Assembly: GCA_028874795.1 (NCBI GenBank)
Contig: JAPPHT010000056.1
Coordinates: 124,001-188,000, forward strand
DNA length: 64,000 nucleotides
Source of the DNA: Chloroflexota bacterium
GTDB taxonomy: Bacteria > Chloroflexota > Dehalococcoidia > Lucifugimonadales > Australimonadaceae
Direction of reading: 5' to 3'
Part shown: one piece after another, positions 16,812-25,262 of the stretch
How the letters are laid out: each line of letters starts with the position of its first letter
How positions within the stretch are numbered: position 1 is the stretch's first letter
The notes under the pieces: generated by a model
The model's database searches: none
What the model saw: only the letters and a program-made list of their open reading frames with translations
What the model was told of the DNA's origin: nothing
Position numbers and translations under genes: made by a program

Positions 16812-17861
16812 CTACAGGCCCGATATGAACTGTTCTTCCGTATCCCACTTGCCCACATTGGAGCGCCACACCATGTCTAGGCGCGCCATATCTTCGTCAC
16901 TGAGCGGCGGCGCTCCGGAGCAGCCCGCAGCCTCCTCCAGGTGCGCCATCTCCGAGAACCCTCCCAGCACGGTCGTCACCGCCTCGTCCTGGAGGATGAA
17001 GCGGTAGGCCGCCTGCGAAAGCGTCTGCCCGGAGCGCGAGAGGAAGGCGAACGGCTTCGCTCGTTCCACCATCGCCTGGTACATGTCCGCGTTGCGCGAG
17101 AGTCCGCCGCCCGCGAGCGCGTGTCTGCCGCCACCGCTCACTGCGTGGTCCGTCAGCACGCCGCCGCCGAGCGGGCGTATCGTCGCCGTTCCGATGCCCA
17201 GCTCCTGCGCCCGCCGCAGGAACTGCCCATAGTCGTGCTGCACGTCCAGCCCGTCCGGCGTTGGCAGCCCGGCGGTCGGGTTCAGCAGGTCGTACCACAC
17301 GTTCAGCATGTGGAACTCGCCGGTCTCCATCAGCGCCATCACCGCGTCGGCGTCCGCGTCTTCGTTGGCGAAGCCGAAGAAGCGCGTCTTGCCTGCGCGG
17401 CGCAGGCGTTCCATCCCTTCGAGCGCTCCGCCGGGGCCGAGGTAGTCGTCCAGCCCCAGGTGCAGCCAGCCGGGGACGGTGGTGTCCGTCTCGATACTCG
17501 GCGGATTGTGGATCTGCAGGACGTCGACGTGGTCCACCTGCAGGCGGCGCAGCGAGTCCTCCAGCGATTCGATGACGGCTTCAGCGATGTGATCGAGCTC
17601 GTCCGGCATGATCTCGACCTTCGTCGCGAGGACAGGGCGAAAGCCGATCGCCTTCATCGCCTTGCCGATGTTCTCCTCGGCGAGGCCTTTGCCGTAGTCG
17701 GGAGAGGTGTCGAAGTAGTTGATGCCGAGTTCGAGTGCGCGCTCGATGGCGCGGAGTTGGACGTCCGGCTCGCCCTTGACCAGCAGTCCGGCGTTGTCCC
17801 CGGAGCCGAAGCCGATCTCGGAGACGCGGATGCCGGTAGCACCCATGGTGCGGTATCGCAA
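16812..17861 (-). CDS. Aldo/keto reductase
   Basis: A 349-residue NADPH-dependent reductase with the AKR tetrad visible: Asp in NYFDTS, Tyr in DYGKG, Lys in LATKVE and His in LQIHNP. The barrel start (MRYRTMGATGIRVSEIGFG) and the C-terminal cofactor region (TLSQAAYRFIL, TVLGGFSEMAHLEEA) are present. It lies 30 bp upstream of the binding-fold protein gene and 98 bp downstream of the ketopantoate-reductase-like gene. In this operon it probably reduces or reoxidises an aldehyde or ketone intermediate. D-threo-aldose dehydrogenase-like members are the closest in style. Confidence 0.87.
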   Translation of the reverse strand: MRYRTMGATGIRVSEIGFGSGDNAGLLVKGEPDVQLRAIERALELGINYFDTSPDYGKGLAEENIGKAMKAIGFRPVLATKVEIMPDELDHIAEAVIESLEDSLRRLQVDHVDVLQIHNPPSIETDTTVPGWLHLGLDDYLGPGGALEGMERLRRAGKTRFFGFANEDADADAVMALMETGEFHMLNVWYDLLNPTAGLPTPDGLDVQHDYGQFLRRAQELGIGTATIRPLGGGVLTDHAVSGGGRHALAGGGLSRNADMYQAMVERAKPFAFLSRSGQTLSQAAYRFILQDEAVTTVLGGFSEMAHLEEAAGCSGAPPLSDEDMARLDMVWRSNVGKWDTEEQFISGL

Positions 17862-17959
17862 GGCAAACCTCCGAAGCCGCGGCTCGGAGGCCGTGCGGCG
17901 GCGTTATCTAACGCTGTCCCGCGAGTGCGTGTCAAGCCGTGGCGCGGGGATGCGGCCCC

Positions 17960-18997
17960 CTACCCGTCCACCAGCCGCAACGACTCGGGTGAGGGCGTGA
18001 GGTCGCCCGACTCCACCCGGTGCACGAGCGCGGTGATGGCGTCGCAGTACGGCGTCGCGATGCCGTGCGACGCGCCCTTCTGCGAGACGATGCCGCTGAA
18101 GTAGTCGACCTCCGTCTTCCGCCCGCGCCGCACGTCCTGGTACATGGACGTCATCGCCCCCGGCGGGACCTGCGCTCCGCGCGCCTCCAGCCCACGCTCG
18201 ACCACGTCCGATTCCCCCGCCGCGTTGGCGTAGACGTCTACCGCATCGTAGTCGCCCATGATGCGCGCCAGCGGGTGGCCCTCCGCCTCGGCGACGCGCA
18301 TCGTCTCCGCCGCCAGCCGCACCGCGATGCGCCGAGCATCCGCGTTCGCCAGCAGCTCCGCCGACCGCATCCCGCCGACCGCCGACACGGGGTTGAGCAT
18401 CGTATTGTTCACCATCTTGGACCAGCGCTCGTGCAGCAGGTCGTCGACCGGCTCCGCGGGCCACACGTTCGCGAGTACGTCAGCGACGCGCCTCGCTCTC
18501 TCACCCGCCGGCGCGCCGTACTCCCCGACGTAGACCCCCGGCATCGTGGTCAACGACGCCCGGCTCACCGACCCCGACGCCTGCACGCGCCCCGGCTCCA
18601 GGAACGAGCCGTTGACGAGGATGACGCCGCCCACCGTCCGTTCCGCGCCGACCTCAGGCGCTATCCACTCCTCGTTGATGCTGTTCTGCATCGAGACGAG
18701 CAGCCCGTCGTCCGCCAGCCGCGGCCCGATCACCGCGAGCGCGTCCATCGTGTCGTACGACTTCACGCAGAGGAGGAGGAGCGACACCTCCTCAGCCAGC
18801 TCGTGCGGCGCGATGGTGGCGGGCGACGCACGCTCCTCGCCGCCGCCCTCCGTCTGCATCGTGAGGCCCCGCGACTGTATCGCCTCGCGCTGCGCGTCCC
18901 ATGGCTCGACCACGAGCGGGTCGAGGCCCGCGTTGGCGAGGCGCACCGCTATCTGGCCGCCGATCGCTCCCGCGCCGTAGACGACGAGGCGGCTCAC
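17960..18997 (-). CDS. Ketopantoate reductase-family 2-oxoacid reductase
   Basis: A 345-residue ApbA/PanE-type protein. It has the dinucleotide motif GAGAIGG at the N-terminus, the SMQNSINEE loop, and the helical C-terminal domain with HERWSKMVNN (catalytic-Lys position) and ATPYCDAI. True PanE serves pantothenate synthesis, but this gene overlaps a ThDP lyase by GTGA and sits in a catabolic operon. It more likely reduces a 2-oxoacid or hydroxyketone made by that enzyme. The start is GTG 18997; no ATG fits near the Rossmann motif. The protein is longer than typical PanE by about 40 residues. Confidence 0.82.
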   Translation of the reverse strand: MSRLVVYGAGAIGGQIAVRLANAGLDPLVVEPWDAQREAIQSRGLTMQTEGGGEERASPATIAPHELAEEVSLLLLCVKSYDTMDALAVIGPRLADDGLLVSMQNSINEEWIAPEVGAERTVGGVILVNGSFLEPGRVQASGSVSRASLTTMPGVYVGEYGAPAGERARRVADVLANVWPAEPVDDLLHERWSKMVNNTMLNPVSAVGGMRSAELLANADARRIAVRLAAETMRVAEAEGHPLARIMGDYDAVDVYANAAGESDVVERGLEARGAQVPPGAMTSMYQDVRRGRKTEVDYFSGIVSQKGASHGIATPYCDAITALVHRVESGDLTPSPESLRLVDG

Positions 18998-20676
18998 AGC
19001 CCGCCCCCGAAACGGCGGCTGTTCACGACGGCCTGCGCACGCGGGCTGATCTGGCTCTGCACGCGGATGTTCAGCAGCGCCGGGCCGTCGGCCTCGATCG
19101 CCCGGTCGAGCGCGGGGCCCACCTCCTCGGGACGCTCGACCAGTTCGCCGTACGCGCCCAGCCCCTGCGCGACGAGGTCGTAGCGCGACGGCACGAGGTC
19201 CGTGATCACGGCCTTGCCGTACAGCCCCACCTGCAGGTTCTTGTCGATGCCCCACGCAGCGTCGTTCCCCACGAGGAAGACCACCTTCAGCCCGTGGCGC
19301 ACGGCGGTGTCGAGCTCCATCGCGTTGAAGCCGAACGCCCCGTCGCCCGTGATACAGAAGACGCGCGCCTCCGGCCTCGCCACCTTCGCGGCGATCGACA
19401 TCGGCACCGCCTGCCCCAGCATACCGAGGTTCGGCAGGTAGTACCACGAGCGCGGCGCGTGCGCGGGAAGATACGCGCGCCCGTAGTAGGAGTAGTCGCC
19501 GCCGTCGAACACGAGTATGTCGTCGGGACGCAGGCGCTGCGCCAGCGTGTGGTGCACGAGCATGGAACGCAGCGGGACCTCGTCCGTCACGTACTGCTCG
19601 AGCCGCACCTTCTGCTCCGCGACCGCCGTGCGGAAGCGCTCCACCCACGGACGCTCCGCCCACTCGCTCTTCGCTGCCTCGTCCGCCAGCTGTGCCGCGA
19701 TGGGCCCGACGTCCCCCACGAGCGCGAGGTCGACGCCGCGGTTGCGCCCCGCCTGCGTCGCCTCCGGCTCGACCTGGATGACGGTCGCGTCGTTCGGGAT
19801 GACGGGCCCGAACCCGAAGCCGATGGTGAAGTCGAGCAGCTTGCCGAGGAAGAGAACGGCGTCCGCCTCCCGCACCAGGTTCGCCGCAGTGTGCTGGCTC
19901 AGGTCGAAGAAGCCGAAGCAGTACGGATGGTCGTCCGGCACGATGCCGCGCGCCGCCTCTTCCGTGAGGAACGGTATCTTCGTCGTCTCGATGAGCCGCT
20001 CGTAGATGCCGCCCCAGTCACCGTACGCCGCGGGGGTGCTCGCGATGATGATGGGGCGCTCCGCCCCTCGCAGCACGCGCACCGCCTGCTCGATCGCCTC
20101 CTGCGACGCGACGATGGGTTGCGTGCGCCGGTACGACTCCGCGCCGAAGAAGCGCACCTCCTCCTCTTCCACGACCGCGCTCTGCACGTCGACGGGAACC
20201 GTCAGGTGCGCGGGGCCGCGCCTGCCTTCAAACGCGGCCCGGATGGCCGTCGCCATCAGGTCCGGGATGCGGCGCGGGTCGTGGGCGAGCCACGCGCCCT
20301 TCGTGACCGTGCGCGCGATGCCGACCTGGTCTATCTCCTGCATGATGCCGCGGTGGTAGTTCCGCAGGTCGGCGGAGCCCGCGATGTTCAGGATGGGGCT
20401 CTCCGTCGACTGCGCGTTGATCAACCCCGGCAGCGCGTTCGCGTGCCCCGGCGTCGTGACCGCGACGACGCCCAGCCTGCCGGTCACGCGCGACCACATC
20501 TCCGCCATGTGTACCGCGGCTTGCTCGTGGCGGCAGTCGATCAGCCGGAAGCCCTCGTCGTACAGCACGTCCAGCAAGGGGAGGATGTGGTCGCCCGCGA
20601 GAGTGAAGATCGTGTCGACGCCTTCCTCCCGCAACGCCCGCGTGATGATCTGCGCTCCGCTTAACGGCATGTGCAT
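18994..20676 (-). CDS. Thiamine-diphosphate-dependent lyase (acetolactate-synthase family)
   Basis: A 560-residue ThDP enzyme with the three domains of the acetolactate synthase, oxalyl-CoA decarboxylase and benzoylformate decarboxylase family. Glu51 in CRHEQAAVHMAE is the cofactor-activating Glu. The ThDP/Mg site is GDGAFGFNAMELDTAVRHG, ending in GND rather than the usual NN. Start ATG 20676 (or the Met two residues on). It is the first gene of the minus-strand catabolic unit, with a -10-like TAGCAT near 20705. True acetolactate synthase is less likely because no small subunit is adjacent. A 2-hydroxyacyl-CoA lyase or 2-oxoacid decarboxylase are candidates. Confidence 0.83.
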   Translation of the reverse strand: MHMPLSGAQIITRALREEGVDTIFTLAGDHILPLLDVLYDEGFRLIDCRHEQAAVHMAEMWSRVTGRLGVVAVTTPGHANALPGLINAQSTESPILNIAGSADLRNYHRGIMQEIDQVGIARTVTKGAWLAHDPRRIPDLMATAIRAAFEGRRGPAHLTVPVDVQSAVVEEEEVRFFGAESYRRTQPIVASQEAIEQAVRVLRGAERPIIIASTPAAYGDWGGIYERLIETTKIPFLTEEAARGIVPDDHPYCFGFFDLSQHTAANLVREADAVLFLGKLLDFTIGFGFGPVIPNDATVIQVEPEATQAGRNRGVDLALVGDVGPIAAQLADEAAKSEWAERPWVERFRTAVAEQKVRLEQYVTDEVPLRSMLVHHTLAQRLRPDDILVFDGGDYSYYGRAYLPAHAPRSWYYLPNLGMLGQAVPMSIAAKVARPEARVFCITGDGAFGFNAMELDTAVRHGLKVVFLVGNDAAWGIDKNLQVGLYGKAVITDLVPSRYDLVAQGLGAYGELVERPEEVGPALDRAIEADGPALLNIRVQSQISPRAQAVVNSRRFGGGL

Positions 20677-20810
20677 CCGCTCCGAACCGTGAGGATGTCC
20701 GCGATGCTAGCACACGGCACAGCCTCGTCGTTCCCATGAACACAGCGCCTTAGGGCGTAGGCGCGTCGTTCCTGCGCAGGCCCGCGCTTTGGCGCGCAAC
20801 CTCGCATTCC

Positions 20811-20857
20811 ACCTCTCCTGAGGGAGAGGTCGACGCGGTTGCGCGGCGGGTGAGGGC
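20811..20857. repeat. Palindromic intergenic repeat (CTCTCC/GGAGAG type)
   Basis: ACCTCTCCTGAGGGAGAGGT followed by a second small hairpin and GGGTGAGGG. Related sequences occur near 21875, 22086 and 56251. It lies between the divergent ThDP lyase and pterin dehydratase genes. Confidence 0.5.
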
Positions 20858-20932
20858 CCTTAGTGGGGTGAGTGGACAGGTTACGAAGCCGCCCCGCTTG
20901 CGCCCGAACCCCCCAGCCGCGAAACTCCCTGC

Positions 20933-21280
20933 ATGGCGCTTGCCGACGAACAGTGCGTGGAGTTGAACGCGCAGTCGACGCTCGCGACGCCGGAGGAAGC
21001 CGCCGCGATGCGGGCCGACCTGCCGGAGTGGAGCGTCGCGAACGAGGACGGCATCGATCAACTCGTGTGCGCCTTCCGGTTCAGGACGTTTGCGCTGGCG
21101 CTCGCGTTCACGAACGCGGTCGGCGAGGCGGCTGAAGAGCAGGGACACCACCCGCGCATCGTCACCGAGTACGGCAGGGTCACGGTGTCGTGGTGGACGC
21201 ACTTCCTCGGCGGGCTGCACCGCAACGACTTCATCATGGCCGCGCGGACGGACGCACTCGCGCAGCAGAATCAGGGGTAA
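20933..21280 (+). CDS. phhB: 4a-hydroxytetrahydrobiopterin dehydratase (pterin-4-alpha-carbinolamine dehydratase)
   Basis: A 115-residue protein that dehydrates the 4a-hydroxy pterin formed by aromatic amino acid hydroxylases; in bacteria without them it may act in molybdopterin or other pterin metabolism. Family motifs are clear: H72-H73-P in EQGHHPRIVTEYGRV, the WWTH His, and GGLHRNDF. The usual GGLT is GGLH here. It is followed after 3 bp by a VOC protein, so the two form an operon. No phenylalanine hydroxylase is seen in the window. Confidence 0.88.
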   Translation: MALADEQCVELNAQSTLATPEEAAAMRADLPEWSVANEDGIDQLVCAFRFRTFALALAFTNAVGEAAEEQGHHPRIVTEYGRVTVSWWTHFLGGLHRNDFIMAARTDALAQQNQG

Positions 21281-21283
21281 CAC

Positions 21284-21655
21284 ATGGGCAGACCGGTCCA
21301 CTTCGAGATCCTCGGCGACGACCCGGGCAAGCTGGCGGAGTTCTACAGCAACGTGCTCGGCTGGGAGTTCCAGTCGTGGTCGGGCTCCGAGGAGTTCCAG
21401 GTGGACTATCACCTCGCGACCACCGGCCCGAAGGACCAGCCCGGCATCGACGGCGCGATCATGAAGCGCCACTTCCCCCAGCCCGTCATCAACACGACGC
21501 TCGTCGACTCTTTGGAGGAGACGCTGGCGAAGGTGGCCGCTGCCGGCGGCAAGCTGGTCTTCGGCCCGAACGAGATCCCCTACGTCGGCACCCACGCCTA
21601 CTGCGAGGACCCGGAGGGCAACCTCTTCGGCGTCATCGAAGAGCCGAAGGCGTAG
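21284..21655 (+). CDS. VOC-family (glyoxalase/bleomycin-resistance fold) protein
   Basis: A 123-residue single-domain VOC protein of the CFP-30-like group. It starts RPVHFEILGDDPGKLAEFYSNVLGWEF and ends AYCEDPEGNLFGVIEEP, with the metal-ligand positions His6 and the Glu near the C-terminus in their usual places. Members are lyases, isomerases or dioxygenases, and function is not readable. The start is 3 bp after the pterin dehydratase stop, which suggests co-translation. Confidence 0.82.
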   Translation: MGRPVHFEILGDDPGKLAEFYSNVLGWEFQSWSGSEEFQVDYHLATTGPKDQPGIDGAIMKRHFPQPVINTTLVDSLEETLAKVAAAGGKLVFGPNEIPYVGTHAYCEDPEGNLFGVIEEPKA

Positions 21656-22158
21656 GCCGCCCCGCAGCCGATCCCGTCATTCCCGCGAAGGCGGGAATCT
21701 CGTAGCCCTGTTCCCGTGTTTGGGCTCCCCCTATGGGCGCCCTGCCTGGTCCCTTCCCCCTCGATGGGGGAAGATTAGAGCCTGCCCCGCACTTGATGCG
21801 GGGATCGGGGTGAACTCCCGTCGTTCCTGCCTTCGCAGGAACCTCGCCTTCGGTCGGGAGGCGGGCATCTCCCCCCTCGCCCCTTGGGAGAGGGCAACGC
21901 GCTTCGGCGCGTGGGTGAGGGTTGCCGCGGTGAGGGTGTCCCATGTAGGGGCGTCCCTTGTGGACGCCCTGTTTGATCCCTTCCCCCTCGATGGGGGAAG
22001 GTTAGGAAGGGGGTGATGCAGTGCCGCACAGCATCAGCGTGAGAGTACTGAAGTAGGGGCATCCTTGTGGGTGTCCTCCTTGCAAACATACCTCTCCCTT
22101 GAGGGGAGAGGGTTAGGGTGAGGGTGAATCGGCTGGGGGTGCGGGTGCCCAAACAGAA
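21656..22158. repeat. Cluster of palindromic intergenic repeats
   Basis: About 500 bases without a gene, made of several repeat families: GTCATTCCCGCGAAGGCGGGAA (21676) and its variant at 21821; CCCTTCCCCCTCGATGGGGGAAG at 21750 and 21978; GGGAGAGGG-type palindromes at 21875 and 22086; and GTAGGGGCGTCC-type blocks near 21945. The same families recur at 20811, 23391-23533, 32350 and 56251. They resemble REP/BIME mosaics and have no coding potential. Confidence 0.65.
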
Positions 22159-22180
22159 GGGGCGCCCCGAAGGGCGCCCC
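22159..22180 (-). terminator. Terminator after the amidohydrolase gene
   Basis: GGGGCGCCC (22159-22167) and GGGCGCCCC (22172-22180) with a CGAA loop; on the minus strand it is followed by TTCTGTTT. It lies 25 bp beyond the stop of the minus-strand amidohydrolase. Confidence 0.75.
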
Positions 22181-22205
22181 CGTACGGATGCGGCACTCCC
22201 TCCTC

Positions 22206-23300
22206 CTACAGCCCGTAGAGCGCCACCGAATTATCGACCAGGACCTTGCGCTTCGACTCCTCGCTGATGGTGTCGAGCTTGCGGAACGTCTCGATGGCGT
22301 CGACCTCGCTCGACGTGTCCGTGTGACCGTAGTCCGTGCCGATGACGATGTTCTCGTCGCCGACGTAGTCGAACACGTACCGGAAGTCGTCGTCCGTCTG
22401 CGCCGAGACGTAGATGTTGTATTCCTTGAACGGGTTGTCCGGGTAGTTCCAGCCGGCCTGCTTCGCGCGGCGCGAGGTCTCGTGGATGATCCACGGCACC
22501 CATTGGCAGGACGACTCGATGAAGCCCCAGCGCAGTTCCGGGTAGCGCTTCGGGATGTCGCTCAGGATGAGGCCGTTGCAGGCGTGGATGGTCGGCATGC
22601 GGAACGTCGGCAGGCCGCCGCTCGGGTCGTAGGCCGAGGCGATAGCGCTGACGTACGCCTCGTTCGCGTTCGCGATGTGGATGGTCATGGCGAGGTCGTT
22701 CTCCTGCGCCGCCTCGAAGTACGGGTAGAAGTAGGGGTCCAGCATGAAGCGGTGCCCCTCGAACGGCTTCGTCACCACGCCCACCGCGCCGTTCTCCTTC
22801 ACCCACGGCATCCAATCGACGGCGGTGTCCAGGTCGGTCAGCGGGAGGACGGCGGCCCAGCGCAGGCGTCCCCCGGACTCCTTCCAGGCCTCGGCCATCC
22901 AGCGGTTCCACGCCTTGCAGAGCGCGCGGTCCACCTCGGGGCGCTGCGACACGTCGCGGATCCAGAGCGTGTTGTGGAGTATCTGGATGTCCACGCCGAG
23001 CCGGTCCATGTGCGCGAGCCGCAGCGAGATGTCGTCGAGGGAGCGGGCCTCTTCGGCGGTCACGAGGTCGCGCCCGGCGCGTTCGGACATCGCCTTCAGC
23101 TCACGTTCGACCGGCGACGGGGGCCGCAGCCCGGCGATGCGTCCGTCGATCACCCAGTAACGGCTCGCCGGTCTGTCGGGGTTCGTGAAGAGGTAGGGCC
23201 GGAACTGCTGGTCCGCCTCGTCGAGGTAGTCCCACGTCTGATCGCTCTCGATGACGTGCGCGTCCGCGTCGATGGCCTTGTACTTCACCGCCGTGGTCAT
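22206..23300 (-). CDS. Amidohydrolase_2-family metal hydrolase/decarboxylase
   Basis: A 364-residue TIM-barrel protein of the ACMSD/gamma-resorcylate decarboxylase type. The opening metal motif is DADAHV (DxH in place of the common HxH). Further ligand regions are IHIAN, the IPKRYPELRWGFIESS strand and GTDYGHTD near the end. Relatives decarboxylate aromatic or picolinic acids or hydrolyse C-N bonds, using one Zn or Mn. It stands alone on the minus strand with its own terminator. A second, distinct member is encoded at 40022-41188. Confidence 0.85.
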   Translation of the reverse strand: MTTAVKYKAIDADAHVIESDQTWDYLDEADQQFRPYLFTNPDRPASRYWVIDGRIAGLRPPSPVERELKAMSERAGRDLVTAEEARSLDDISLRLAHMDRLGVDIQILHNTLWIRDVSQRPEVDRALCKAWNRWMAEAWKESGGRLRWAAVLPLTDLDTAVDWMPWVKENGAVGVVTKPFEGHRFMLDPYFYPYFEAAQENDLAMTIHIANANEAYVSAIASAYDPSGGLPTFRMPTIHACNGLILSDIPKRYPELRWGFIESSCQWVPWIIHETSRRAKQAGWNYPDNPFKEYNIYVSAQTDDDFRYVFDYVGDENIVIGTDYGHTDTSSEVDAIETFRKLDTISEESKRKVLVDNSVALYGL

Positions 23301-23390
23301 GTCCTCTCTCCTTGGCGTATCGCCTCTTCCAGGACGTCGCTAGTATCCCGCAGCCGCGCCCCGCTGACAACACGCGACACTTCGCCATTG

Positions 23391-23533
23391 TCATGCTGAG
23401 CGCAGTCGAAGCATCTCTCGGAGGTCCCTTCCCCCTCGATGGGGGACGGTTAGGATGGGGGTGAAGGAGCAAGGCAGCCAGTGAGGGATGTCGCGTAACG
23501 CCCTCACCTGTCGTTCCCGCGCAGGCGGGAACA
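23391..23533. repeat. Palindromic intergenic repeats
   Basis: Three repeat types in tandem: GTCATGCTGAGCGCAGTCGA (23391), CCCTTCCCCCTCGATGGGGG (23426) and GTCGTTCCCGCGCAGGCGGG (23511). Each has a relative in the 21.7-22.1 kb cluster or at 32.35 kb. Confidence 0.6.
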
Positions 23534-23553
23534 GAAGTATGGGTAAGTCCGCA

Positions 23554-24396
23554 CTATCCCTTGTCCATGCCGGCGAGGCACTCCAGCACACTGGCGGTGA
23601 ACGCGTGTGGGGCGTCCCACATCAGAAGATGCGATGCATCCGGGACCACCCGGATATCGAGGTCTGGCTGCTGGCGCTTGAGCAACCGCGCCCGCTCGCT
23701 CATCGACTCGCGGTCCTCTTCTCCGTACAGGATCAGGAGAGGAACGCGGATATCCCGGAGACGCTCCCACACCGGTACCGCGTCGTGGAAGGGCACGTGG
23801 GTCCGGGCTCGCCTTATGGCTGCCGTGGCGTTCTTTCCCATGCTCAGCAGGTGCTTCCTTTCGACCACGTCCGGCGTGATCAGCTCCTTGTGATAGACGT
23901 CGCCTTCCAGCTCCGCCCGGACACCGCTCAGGGTTGGGCCGGAAGACGAGGGGGCACTCCGCTCCGGTCGAGCCCTGGCGGAGGACGCACCCGGGAGCGG
24001 CGGGACCAGCGTGAGGTTGCAGACGGCAACGACGGCCGTGGCTCGGTCGGGTTCGCTCAATGCCAGGCGGACCACCATCCCTCCGGCCTGCGCGTGGCCC
24101 ACCAGGGCGGCCGACTCGATACCCAGCACGTCCATCAGTTTCGTGACGAACGTCGTGCGATACGACACCGTGTAGTCCGGTGGAAGGTCAGAGAGGCCGT
24201 AGCCGGGCTGGTCGTACGCGATCACCCGGAAACCGCCATCCGCTATCGGCTCCATGACGTCGGTGAATATGTCCGCCGACAGGAAGGTCTGCGCTCCGTG
24301 AAGCATGAGCACGGGTGGACCGCTGCCCACCTCAAGGTAGCGGGTATTGATGCCTTCGACCATCGCCCACCGTTCTTCGATGCTCACGTCGCTCAT
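23554..24396 (-). CDS. Alpha/beta hydrolase-fold protein with an altered nucleophile elbow
   Basis: A 280-residue protein of the alpha/beta fold: VLMLHGAQTF (oxyanion turn), VIAYDQPGYGLSD, LLILYGEEDRES (acid) and PDASHLLMW (His). The nucleophile elbow, normally GxSxGG, reads GHAQAGG, so neither Ser, Cys nor Asp stands at the nucleophile position. Similar losses occur in RutD-like proteins. It may be a lyase, a decarboxylase or a non-catalytic relative. The start is set at ATG 24396; an upstream GTG at 24447 is possible. It is 83 bp downstream of a racemase-fold gene on the same strand. Confidence 0.75.
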   Translation of the reverse strand: MSDVSIEERWAMVEGINTRYLEVGSGPPVLMLHGAQTFLSADIFTDVMEPIADGGFRVIAYDQPGYGLSDLPPDYTVSYRTTFVTKLMDVLGIESAALVGHAQAGGMVVRLALSEPDRATAVVAVCNLTLVPPLPGASSARARPERSAPSSSGPTLSGVRAELEGDVYHKELITPDVVERKHLLSMGKNATAAIRRARTHVPFHDAVPVWERLRDIRVPLLILYGEEDRESMSERARLLKRQQPDLDIRVVPDASHLLMWDAPHAFTASVLECLAGMDKG

Positions 24397-24479
24397 CCTG
24401 TGCTGCCGCAAGGCGCCGTCGACCCGGTTGCGCTCGCGCGCTGGCACTGCAGGTCCGTCCGCATCGGGTCACCTACCGG

Positions 24480-25220
24480 TTACGGGGTGGCGAGCAACGT
24501 TCCCCATCCGTGGACGGGCGGCGCATGGCCGTCGTGGATGATACGCCAGGCCCTCGTGTTGCCATTGGTGAGGACCGGCTTCCCGTAGTCTTCTTCCAGG
24601 ATCGGCACCGCGGCGAGCGGGCGCCATGCGCCGCCCGGAAGGAACAACGAGTCGGCTCCAGGGGCTTCCCGCATGGCCTGCCGTCCGAGGTCGAAGGCAA
24701 GCCGCACTCCTCGATCGAAGCTCATCGCAGACCCCTGTTCCGCCCATTGTCCTTCGCTGGTGATCGCGAGCACCTCGATGTCGGCTTCGGCGAAGTACCT
24801 GATCAACGCGTTGTTCACTTCCTCCGCCCAGCGGCTCCCCACAGCAACCTTGCTCACCCCCAGGTGCTGCATCGCCGCGATGACCGCCTCGGCGGCAGCA
24901 TCGCCGGGGACCCCGAAGCGCTCCTGCGTATAGCGCATCAGCTCCACCACTCGTTTGCGCCCGAGCTGGACCGAAATGGGGATGCCCGCCAGGACGACTC
25001 GTTGAGCGCCGCGGCCAACCAGTTCCGCGGCCAGCGCGTCGTACCGGACGATCGCTTCCTCGACTCCCTCCACGGTGTAGTCCCTGATGCCGAGGCCGTT
25101 CGAGACGACCGCGACCTCCGGAGGGAGCAGGGGTTCGCTCTTGTCGCTCAACTCCCGCTCGTCCTCCCCAACGCGCGGATTGATCAGGCCCCAAACGTAC
25201 CGCGGTGTTGCCTGTGCCAT
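24480..25220 (-). CDS. Asp/Glu racemase-superfamily protein (maleate isomerase / arylmalonate decarboxylase-like) without cysteines
   Basis: A 246-residue protein with the two-lobed layout of maleate isomerase and arylmalonate decarboxylase: GLINPRVGEDERE at the start, ELVGRGAQRVVLAGIP in lobe one and LGVSKVAVGSRWAEEVN in lobe two. Enzymes of this family use one or two cysteines, the first after lobe one and the second in a late SCGG-like loop. Here those places read LAGIPIS and LPGGAWR, and the whole protein contains no Cys. It therefore probably uses other chemistry or has become a binding protein. It is followed by the altered-nucleophile hydrolase, and the two may work together. Confidence 0.7.
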   Translation of the reverse strand: MAQATPRYVWGLINPRVGEDERELSDKSEPLLPPEVAVVSNGLGIRDYTVEGVEEAIVRYDALAAELVGRGAQRVVLAGIPISVQLGRKRVVELMRYTQERFGVPGDAAAEAVIAAMQHLGVSKVAVGSRWAEEVNNALIRYFAEADIEVLAITSEGQWAEQGSAMSFDRGVRLAFDLGRQAMREAPGADSLFLPGGAWRPLAAVPILEEDYGKPVLTNGNTRAWRIIHDGHAPPVHGWGTLLATP

Positions 25221-25262
25221 GCGACGGCCTCCGATCTCGATGTTCCGCTCAGGCGGAGTTGA

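Noticed and set aside
17960-19663. A 567-residue extension of the ketopantoate-reductase-like protein
   Set aside because: The extension is the shadow of the ThDP lyase gene. The Rossmann motif begins just after GTG 18997.
21656-22158. Small open frames in the repeat cluster
   Set aside because: They consist of repeat sequence read through in frame, with no start signals or recognisable product.
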